A stretch of 10,470 nucleotides of DNA. It comes from JBDRGC01 sp043818215 (GTDB lineage Bacteria; Chloroflexota; Anaerolineae; Anaerolineales; UBA11858). Shown in pieces: positions 5,388 to 10,470 of this stretch. The translations under genes and the position numbers were made by a program. The notes beneath the pieces are model-generated. The model saw only the letters and a list, made by a program, of their open reading frames with translations. It was not told the origin of the DNA and did not search any database. The stretch spans positions 1 to 10,470 of the forward strand of contig JBDRGC010000151.1 of NCBI GenBank assembly GCA_043818215.1, read 5' to 3'. Within the stretch, counting starts at the first letter, position 1; every line of letters begins with the position of its first letter.

Positions 5388-7361
5388 ATGAATGACAAAG
5401 AATACAAACGTCGTATCCGAGCCTGGACAATGTACGACTGGGCCAACTCGGCCTTTGCCACCACTATCATGGCTGCCGTCCTGCCGGTCTACTACAGTCA
5501 GGTCGCTGGATCCACGTTGCCCAGCGCATCGGTAGCCACCGCCTATTGGAGTGCCGGATTGAGCATCTCGCTTTTCGTCGTGGCGATTCTGGCCCCCATC
5601 TTGGGCACTATCTCCGATGTGGTGCGCGGCAAAAAGAAATTCCTATCGGTTTTCATGGGATTGGGAATCATCGGCACCGGCCTGCTTGTTCTCGTCGACA
5701 CCGGAGATTGGGTTCTAGCCTCGCTGCTATTTATCTTCGGACGCATTGGCTTCACCGGGGCCAACGTTTTCTACGATGCTCTGTTGCCTCATATAGCCAA
5801 AAGAGAAGACCTGGATGTGGTTTCAACCCGCGGATACGCGATGGGATACCTGGGCGGCGGGCTGTTGCTGGCCGTCAATATCGTCATGATCCAAATCCTG
5901 CCTGGCACCTGGGGGGCGCGTCTCTCTTTCTTGAGCGTGGCTATTTGGTGGGCAGTCTTTTCCATTCCACTGTTCCGCCAGGTTCCAGAACCCCCGTCCG
6001 ACACCGCAAAACTCGCGCCTGGGGAAACTATAATTGGTGTAAGTTTCAAGCGATTATGGGAAACCATCAAAGATATCCACCATTATCGCGAACTCTTCAA
6101 ATACCTGATCGCCTTCCTCATTTACATCGATGGCATTGGCACCATTATGGGTGTAGCCGTCATCTACGGAGCCGAACTTGGCTTTGGCAGTATCGAACTC
6201 ATTGCTGCCCTGCTGATGGTGCAATTCGTTGGCATCCCTTACAGCCTGATTTTCGGACGCCTGCCCAGCAAAAACGAAAAACGCCGCCCCTTCTATTTGG
6301 CCTTCGTGCTTTTCAATATTATTGCCTTGCCTCTAACTGGCATTTTCGGGGCCAGATTACTCCCCGCAGACGTTTCCGGCGCGCCCCCCGCTCCCTTTAC
6401 TGATACGGCAACTGCCGTCGGTGAAGGCACCTACATAGCTACAGATGACAACCTGACATACACCGGAGACTGGAGCACAACCACAATCTCGGCCAGCGAA
6501 CTCGGTACCGAGGCTGACGCCGACTACCGCATCACTACCAAAGCGGGCGACCGTTTCGACTTTCCCTTCAACGGACAAAAACTAAAGATCACCTACAGCA
6601 CCGGCCCTGAATACGGTATTTGGAGCCTCGAAACAGATGGGCAACCCCTGCTCGACGAAGATACCGGCGAACACGTCACCATCGACGCCTACAACCCCAC
6701 CATCCGTTACGGGGTCACATCCGAAATCATAGTCGAGCAACCCGGCGAGTACATCCTCACCCTTGTCAACACTGGCGAAATGAACCCCGAAAGCCAGGGC
6801 ATCGCTATGAGCATCGCTCAAATCACCGTGCTCCCGCCCATCCGCGAGAGCAATCTTTTGCTCATCATCGGCTTGATTTTCGCAATGCAAGCCATCGGTC
6901 TGGTCCTCGCCCTCATCCTCGGCAAACCCGTCTTCAGCAAACTCGCTGAAACTATCGACACCCGGCGCGGCATCCTCATAGCTTTGCTCATCTACACCAT
7001 AGTAGCTATCTGGGGCTACGTCATCAACTCGGTCGTCGAATTCTGGCTCCTGGCCTGGATGGTTGCTGTTGTCCAGGGTGGCAGTCAGGCCCTCAGTCGC
7101 AGCTTGTTCTCATCCATGGCCCCAGCAGCCAAAAGCGGCGAATTCTTTGGCTTCTTCGGCATCATGGAAAAATTCTCTGCCATCGTCGGCCCATTGATCT
7201 TCGCCTTGGCAGCTACCACCTTCGGCTCCAGCCGCCCCGCCGTTCTTAGCATTGTCGTCTTTTTCATCGTCGGTGGATTCTTACTGACCCGCGTAAATAT
7301 CGACGAGGGCCGCCGCGTAGCCCAAGAAGAAGATGCCCTCTTGCTGGCTCCCGAATCCTGA
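5388..7361 (+). CDS. MFS transporter, UMF1/Atg22-like, with inserted extracytoplasmic domain
   Basis: A 657-residue inner-membrane transporter. The N-terminus RAWTMYDWANSAF (11-23) is the hallmark of the UMF1/Atg22-like MFS family. Eight hydrophobic segments run to about residue 290, with the MFS loop LGTISDVVRGKKKF (72-85), and the C-terminal half shows the family motif GGSQALSRSLFSS (564-576) and EFFGFF (585-590). Family members are usually about 420-480 residues with 12 segments. This one is larger because residues about 301-512 add two hydrophobic segments (301-321 and 489-512) flanking a polar, aromatic-rich stretch of about 165 residues (322-487). By topology that stretch lies outside the cytoplasm. 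Its pattern (YTGDW at 358-362, DYRITTKAGDRFDFPF at 379-394, EYGIWSLETDG at 408-418, GEYILTLVNTG at 453-463, NPES at 466-469) resembles galactose-binding-like beta-sandwich domains. Substrate is unknown. The gene overlaps ubiE by 29 bp, suggesting co-transcription. Confidence 0.9.
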   Translation: MNDKEYKRRIRAWTMYDWANSAFATTIMAAVLPVYYSQVAGSTLPSASVATAYWSAGLSISLFVVAILAPILGTISDVVRGKKKFLSVFMGLGIIGTGLLVLVDTGDWVLASLLFIFGRIGFTGANVFYDALLPHIAKREDLDVVSTRGYAMGYLGGGLLLAVNIVMIQILPGTWGARLSFLSVAIWWAVFSIPLFRQVPEPPSDTAKLAPGETIIGVSFKRLWETIKDIHHYRELFKYLIAFLIYIDGIGTIMGVAVIYGAELGFGSIELIAALLMVQFVGIPYSLIFGRLPSKNEKRRPFYLAFVLFNIIALPLTGIFGARLLPADVSGAPPAPFTDTATAVGEGTYIATDDNLTYTGDWSTTTISASELGTEADADYRITTKAGDRFDFPFNGQKLKITYSTGPEYGIWSLETDGQPLLDEDTGEHVTIDAYNPTIRYGVTSEIIVEQPGEYILTLVNTGEMNPESQGIAMSIAQITVLPPIRESNLLLIIGLIFAMQAIGLVLALILGKPVFSKLAETIDTRRGILIALLIYTIVAIWGYVINSVVEFWLLAWMVAVVQGGSQALSRSLFSSMAPAAKSGEFFGFFGIMEKFSAIVGPLIFALAATTFGSSRPAVLSIVVFFIVGGFLLTRVNIDEGRRVAQEEDALLLAPES

Positions 7362-8109
7362 CATTAACCATCTGACCAGCGCCGAACGCGGGCGATACGT
7401 GCAGGAGATGTTCACACGCATCGCCCGCCGTTACGGCTTGATGAATCGTTTAATGAGTGTGGGGCAGGATGCCCGCTGGCGGCGGGAGGTCATCCGCCGG
7501 GCTGCCCTGCCCCCCGGAGCAAACATCATCCTGGATTTGGGGGCGGGTACTGCTGATGTAGGGTTGGAAGCCCTGCGGCAGAATCCCGCCGCCACTCTCA
7601 TCGAAGCCGACTTCAGCCTCGAAATGATGAAAGTAGGCCGAAAACGCGCCTCGTCCAAATACCCCAAACCCCAATTTACCAATTTACCAACTACCAATCT
7701 CCCAATCCACTGGGCCGCCGCGGACGCCCTGCAACTCCCCTTCCCGGCAGACACCTTCGACGCCGTAGTCTCCGGCTTCCTGCTGCGCAACGTGGTAGAT
7801 TTGCCGCAGACCCTGCGCGAACAGCACCGTGTCCTCAAGTCTGGCGGGATGCTGGTCGCCCTCGACACCACCCGACCACGGGAAAACCTGTTCTCCCCCC
7901 TGATCCGCTTTCACATGCACACCACTATTCCACTTTTGGGCCGCCTGCTCACTGGAGAAGCCGAAGCCTACACCTACCTCCCGGATTCGTCCGAGTGTTT
8001 CCTGCCGGCCGAGGAGTTGGCTGCGCACATAGCCGTCGCCGGTTTCCGAGAAGTATGCTTCTGGCGGTTGATGTTCGGCACAATTGCAATACATTGGGGG
8101 AGGAAATGA
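7333..8109 (+). CDS. ubiE: UbiE/MenG-type quinone C-methyltransferase
   Basis: A 258-residue class I SAM methyltransferase of the UbiE/COQ5/MenG family, which methylates demethylmenaquinone (or a ubiquinone precursor) at the membrane surface. The family N-terminal signature is YGLMNRLMSVGQDARWRR (34-51), with Asp where His is usual. Motif I is LDLGAGTAD (68-75 region), followed by SGFLLRNVVDL (147-157), RVLKSGG (166-172) and AYTYLPDS (212-219). ATG 7333 overlaps the MFS gene by 29 bp; the residues after it (DINHLTSAERGRYV) match the usual family start, so I keep it over ATG 7408. Residues about 107-126 are longer than usual and are encoded by a CCAA-type repeat tract. The stop TGA overlaps a possible ATG (ATGA), and ubiX follows 76 bp later. 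Demethylmenaquinone is the likely substrate if this is Chloroflexota; that is inference. Confidence 0.92.
   Translation: MPSCWLPNPDINHLTSAERGRYVQEMFTRIARRYGLMNRLMSVGQDARWRREVIRRAALPPGANIILDLGAGTADVGLEALRQNPAATLIEADFSLEMMKVGRKRASSKYPKPQFTNLPTTNLPIHWAAADALQLPFPADTFDAVVSGFLLRNVVDLPQTLREQHRVLKSGGMLVALDTTRPRENLFSPLIRFHMHTTIPLLGRLLTGEAEAYTYLPDSSECFLPAEELAAHIAVAGFREVCFWRLMFGTIAIHWGRK
7661..7707. repeat. Heptamer/octamer-like repeat tract inside ubiE
   Basis: The units ACCCCAA, ACCCCAA, TTTACCAA, TTTACCAA, CTACCAA and TCTCCCAA follow one another, each ending in CCAA. This is the same style as the intergenic CCCCAAT/CCAATCT arrays. They encode YPKPQFTNLPTTNLPI in the loop between beta-strands 2 and 3 of the methyltransferase, and the reading frame is kept. 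Confidence 0.75.
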
Positions 8110-8185
8110 GTCGGCGAGTCAGCGAGTCAACGGTTCGTAGTGATGCACGCAGCGCGCGGGGTGCGTCGGTAACGACAGGTAGAAA
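8107..8185. repeat. Octamer units after ubiE, imperfect inverted repeat, possible 27-codon ORF
   Basis: GAGTCGGC/GAGTCAGC octamers begin at the ubiE stop codon and run to about 8133. An imperfect inverted repeat follows (TCGTAGTGATGCAC near 8134 against GTGCGTCGGTAACGA near 8161). An ATG at 8106 overlapping the ubiE stop opens 27 codons ending in TGA 8187-8189, which in turn overlaps the ubiX ATG (ATGA at both ends). The encoded peptide is half repeat and not convincing as a protein, but it could couple translation of ubiE and ubiX. Confidence 0.55.
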
Positions 8186-8770
8186 ATGAGTCAGCGAATC
8201 AGCGAATCAGCGAAACAACGGGTGGTCGTGGGCATCAGCGGCGCATCGGGGTCTATTCTCGGCATCCGTGCTCTGGAGATGCTCCGAGATGCCGAGGTCG
8301 AAACCCACCTCATCATCTCCCCCGCGGCTGAAATCACCATCGTCCAGGAAACCGATTGGCAGGTAAGTGATGTGCGCGCCCTGGCAGACGTGACCTACGA
8401 ACATAACAACATCGGAGCGGCCATTGCCTCCGGCTCCTTTGCCACAATGGGAATGCTGGTCATCCCCTGCTCGATCAAGACCCTCTCCGCGGTTGCCAAT
8501 TCCTACGCCGCCGACCTGCTCTCGCGCGCCGCTGACGTGACCCTCAAAGAAAGCCGTCCGCTCATCCTCGTCGTGCGCGAGACACCCCTGCACCGCGGCC
8601 ATATCCGCTTGATGGGCCTGGCCGCCGAAGCCGGGGCGCTCATCTTCCCGCCTATGCCGGCTTTTTACGCCAGACCGCGCACAATAGATGACATGATTGA
8701 TAATTTCATTGGGCGCGTATTAGCTCGGATGGGAATTGAAAACAGCTATTATGAAGAATGGGGGGAATGA
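8186..8770 (+). CDS. ubiX: UbiX-type flavin prenyltransferase
   Basis: A 194-residue flavin prenyltransferase. UbiX joins a dimethylallyl group to reduced FMN, making the prenylated cofactor needed by UbiD-type decarboxylases. Visible motifs are the FMN-binding GISGASG (16-22), the conserved PCSIKTLSAVANSYAADLL (94-112), RAADVTLKESRPL (114-126) and RETPLHRGHIRLM (131-143). Length is normal. The first nine residues (MSQRISESA) are encoded by octamer units TCAGCGAA, so the start codon region appears to be replaced or extended by repeat sequence; the enzyme core begins at about residue 12. The start ATG 8186 has only a weak AGGT upstream. Its position after ubiE fits quinone biosynthesis, where a UbiD-like partner acts, but no ubiD is in the window. 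Confidence 0.93.
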   Translation: MSQRISESAKQRVVVGISGASGSILGIRALEMLRDAEVETHLIISPAAEITIVQETDWQVSDVRALADVTYEHNNIGAAIASGSFATMGMLVIPCSIKTLSAVANSYAADLLSRAADVTLKESRPLILVVRETPLHRGHIRLMGLAAEAGALIFPPMPAFYARPRTIDDMIDNFIGRVLARMGIENSYYEEWGE

Positions 8771-8920
8771 ATCAGCGAGTCAGCGAGTCAGCGAGTCAAC
8801 GAGTCAACGAGTCAGCGAGTCAACGAGTCAGCGAGTCAGCGAGTCAACGAGTCAGCGAATCAGCGAGTCAGCGAGTCAACGAGTCAGCGAGTCAACGAGT
8901 CAGCGAGTTAACGAGTCAAT
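8768..8920. repeat. Octamer tandem array, TCAGCGAG/TCAACGAG
   Basis: About 18 units of 8 nt start at the ubiX stop codon (TGAATCAGCGAG) and end a few bases before the ATG of the four-helix-bundle gene. Only the fourth base (G or A) and occasional others vary. The units are open in some frames, giving SQRVSES-like peptides that I do not regard as a gene. The reverse-complement unit forms the array on the other side of that gene (9345-9400). Confidence 0.96.
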
Positions 8921-8922
8921 GA

Positions 8923-9351
8923 ATGGAGGATGGTCTAAAGAAGACGTTCGCTGAATGGGAAAACAGCGTTCCAACACGAGTTATGAACGAACCTATTTGG
9001 AAATTTCCGGGTTATCAAAAGGCCTTATATCTCTACGAATTGGTTTGGGATGATACAGAGGATTGGATAAAAGATACTCGCGGGCGTGGTTTGGTTTGGC
9101 AAATTGTGAGCAGTTGTGGTTCAATTTCCGCGAACCTGGAAGAAGGTCTCGGCCGCGGCTATGGTAAACAGATGTTGTATCATTACGGGGTCGCGCTGGC
9201 TTCAGCTCGTGAAACCAAAGGCTGGTTCTTCCGTGGCTGACATTTGATGACCAAAGAAGTTCTAGAGCAGCGATTAGTGCTGACGGACGAAGTTATCGCC
9301 TTGATTGTTACTGAAATTGCCCACCAACGCCGCAAACTCAACTCTCGCTGA
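8923..9351 (+). pseudogene. Four-helix-bundle protein (S23/IVP type), interrupted by one in-frame TGA
   Basis: This is a member of the four-helix-bundle family often annotated as 23S rRNA-intervening-sequence or S23 protein; its function is not known. ATG 8923 gives 105 residues with the family core: WKFPGYQKALYLYELVW, GLVWQIVSSCGSISANLEEGLGRGYGK and ALASARETKGWFFRG. The frame then meets TGA at 9238-9240, where relatives usually have Arg in RGRHLL. Read through it, the same frame continues with HLMTKEVLEQRLVLTDEVIALIVTEI, the expected last helix, to TGA 9349-9351, giving about 142 residues. A single CGA-to-TGA change explains this. The truncated protein would lack the fourth helix and probably not fold. 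The gene is relatively A/T-rich and lies between inverted octamer arrays, with no clear promoter or Shine-Dalgarno sequence. A sequencing error is possible. Confidence 0.85.
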
Positions 9352-9400
9352 CTCGCCGACTCGCCGACTCGCCGACTCGCTGACTCGCTGACTCGCTGAA
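9345..9400. repeat. Octamer tandem array, CTCGCTGA/CTCGCCGA
   Basis: Seven or so 8-nt units overlap the original stop of the four-helix-bundle gene (CGC-TGA-CTCGC). They are the reverse complement of the TCAGCGAG units upstream of that gene. The array ends about 10 bases before the methyltransferase start. Confidence 0.93.
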
Positions 9401-9410
9401 TCAAACACCT

Positions 9411-10148
9411 ATGAACGAACGAGACCTCGAAAAAGCCGCCCTGCGCGGCGAACCATCTTACGTCTGGCGAGCCGGTCAAGCGCGCCGCTTGCAGATGATC
9501 ATCGACGCTGGCGGGGGACGCATCCGCGGGCGGGTGCTGGAGAACGGCTGCGGGGTGGGGATGTATGTGCAGAATTTGACGCCCCACGCGGGTACTGTGA
9601 TCGGGTTAGAGTATGACTTCGAGCGTGCCGCTGAGGCTCACGATGTGTCGCCGTATATCGTCAACGCCGCCGGGGAGGGGCTGCCTTTCCCAGCGGAGGC
9701 CTTTGACCTGATCTTGAGTCACGAAGTTATCGAGCACGTCCAGGACGACCGCGCCGCAATCGCCGAGATGGTGCGGGCGCTGCGCCCCGGCGGGCGGATT
9801 GTGTTCTTCTGCCCCAACCGCGGCTATCCCTTCGAAACTCACGGAATTTACTGGCGTGGGAAATACAAGTTTGGCAATATCCCCCTGGTGAATTGGCTGC
9901 CGCGCAAATGGCGGGACAAACTGGCCCCCCACGTGGAAATCTACACCCGGCGCGATTTGGCGCAGCTCTTCGAGGGGCTGCCGGTCAGGTTCGTCACCCG
10001 CACGATCATTTTCGGGGCCTACGATAATATCATCGCCCGGTTCGGGAGATTGGGGCGAGTGCTGCGGGGGCTGTTTCAATTCGTGGAGCGCACGCCGCTG
10101 CGAGTGTTTGGGCTATCGCATTTTTGGGTAGTGGAGAAGGATGGGTGA
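9411..10148 (+). CDS. Class I SAM-dependent methyltransferase (Methyltransf_11-like)
   Basis: A 245-residue SAM-dependent methyltransferase with unknown substrate. SAM-binding motif I is VLENGCGVGMYV (42-53), with Asn-Gly where Asp-Leu-Gly is more usual, followed by the acidic strand end VIGLEYD (63-69), the post-motif AGEGLPFPAEAFDLILSHEVIEHV (87-110) and LRPGG (124-128). The C-terminal part (about 140-235) is rich in aromatic and Arg residues (GIYWRGKYKFGNIP, WLPRKWRDKL), a pattern seen in methyltransferases acting on lipids, sugars or small molecules near membranes; that reading is tentative. ATG 9411 directly follows the repeat array and lacks a Shine-Dalgarno sequence. No other start precedes the conserved part closely. 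The gene is intact and G/C-rich like the ABC and kinase genes. Confidence 0.88.
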   Translation: MNERDLEKAALRGEPSYVWRAGQARRLQMIIDAGGGRIRGRVLENGCGVGMYVQNLTPHAGTVIGLEYDFERAAEAHDVSPYIVNAAGEGLPFPAEAFDLILSHEVIEHVQDDRAAIAEMVRALRPGGRIVFFCPNRGYPFETHGIYWRGKYKFGNIPLVNWLPRKWRDKLAPHVEIYTRRDLAQLFEGLPVRFVTRTIIFGAYDNIIARFGRLGRVLRGLFQFVERTPLRVFGLSHFWVVEKDG

Positions 10149-10470
10149 TAGTTGACCCCTGCTCTGAGCGCAGGCAGTGATGGTCACCTGGTTGTAGTTC
10201 TAACCGGCGCCCGGCAAGTGGGAAGAGCACACTCCCCAGGCCAGTGAAGGGTGGAATGGGTTGTCGGGGGGAGATTTTCTCTCTCTATTTTACCTGATCC
10301 CGCCTCGGGAGATATTTTCACAAACCCTGAGTGCAGTCGAAGGGTTTACCTTAATCACGAAGGACACTACACTTGTACCTGCGATTCACACTTGCCCAGA
10401 CATGCAAGTTCCAGAGAGTGCAGGTGAGGAACACAAAGGTTTTTATTAAATTCAGCACGGGGTAAACCCC
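10149..10470. other. Non-coding stretch with several small inverted repeats
   Basis: No convincing gene is seen; a 62-codon open frame at 10261-10449 has no start signal or recognisable motif. Structures visible by eye are CCTGC/GCAGG (10158-10162 with 10170-10174), TCCCG-CCT-CGGGA (10298-10310) followed by a short TTTT, and AAACCCT/AGGGTTT (10322-10328 with 10341-10347) around GAGTGCAGTCGA. Further along are ACCTGC/GCAGGT (10377-10382 with 10420-10425) enclosing ACTTGC/GCAAGT (10390-10395 with 10404-10409), and GGGG-TAAA-CCCC at the window end. The heptamer/octamer arrays typical of the other gaps are absent. Confidence 0.6.
10322..10347. repeat. Palindromic dispersed-type repeat, AAACCCT...AGGGTTT
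   Basis: Seven-bp perfect arms flank a 12-nt core. The CCCTGAGTGCAGTCGAAGGG pattern resembles a palindromic dispersed repeat common in many bacterial genomes. Only one copy is in this window, so its repeated nature is inferred from general knowledge. Confidence 0.45.

Noticed and set aside
8736..8954. Open frame encoding SQRVSES repeats between ubiX and the four-helix-bundle gene
   Set aside because: It is translated octamer array starting inside ubiX, with no non-repeat domain.
8768..9400. CRISPR array, because of regular short repeats
   Set aside because: Units of 7-8 nt are contiguous with no unique spacers, and no cas genes are present.
10298..10318. Intrinsic terminator after the SAM methyltransferase
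   Set aside because: The stem is only 5 bp and the short T stretch is separated from it by several bases; it also lies about 150 bp past the stop codon.
10261..10449. 62-codon open frame near the right end
   Set aside because: There is no Shine-Dalgarno sequence or recognisable motif, and it crosses several inverted repeats.

Overview
This is a bacterial window from a chromosome with moderately high GC content. All recognisable genes lie on the + strand, and nearly every gap between them is filled with short tandem repeats. No marker gene fixes the taxonomy. The gene set fits Chloroflexota (Anaerolineae-type) best: a split YbhF-like ABC ATPase pair, an AAA_14/DUF4143 ATPase, a four-helix-bundle (S23-type) protein, and a UbiE/MenG plus UbiX quinone pair. 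The CCCCAAT-like heptamers resemble the STRR heptamers known from filamentous cyanobacteria. The lineage is inference only.

Layout. A CCAATCT heptamer array (1-236) precedes two tandem ABC-exporter ATPases. The first (248-1281) carries a one-base frameshift and an in-frame palindromic insertion; the second (1317-2225) looks intact. A two-part array (2223-2445) and a perfect 37-bp palindrome lead into an AAA_14/DUF4143 ATPase (2503-3657). Another CCCCAAT/CCAATCT array precedes a leaderless-looking PfkB sugar kinase (3845-4858). A composite array of about 500 bp follows, holding a 121-bp hairpin-rich element with 17-bp terminal inverted repeats. Next come a UMF1/Atg22-type MFS transporter with an inserted extracytoplasmic domain (5388-7361), an overlapping ubiE/menG methyltransferase (7333-8109) and ubiX (8186-8770). 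An octamer array, a four-helix-bundle gene broken by one TGA (8923-9351), an inverted octamer array and a SAM methyltransferase (9411-10148) follow. The last 320 bp have no convincing gene but contain several small inverted repeats.

How the genes fit together. The two ABC ATPases carry complementary defects, as expected of an asymmetric heterodimer, but no permease gene is in the window. The MFS, UbiE and UbiX genes are tightly packed and may be co-transcribed. UbiE would methylate a quinone precursor and UbiX would make prenylated FMN for a UbiD-type decarboxylase, so together they suggest quinone biosynthesis.

The most unusual content is the repeats. By hand tally they cover roughly 12% of the window, always in 7- or 8-nt units but with a different unit in different gaps. 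Many begin exactly at the stop codon of the upstream gene. Three genes are bracketed by the same unit in inverted orientation. Repeat-like sequence also enters coding DNA (inside ubiE, at the ubiX N-terminus) and supplies a Shine-Dalgarno sequence for the second ABC gene.
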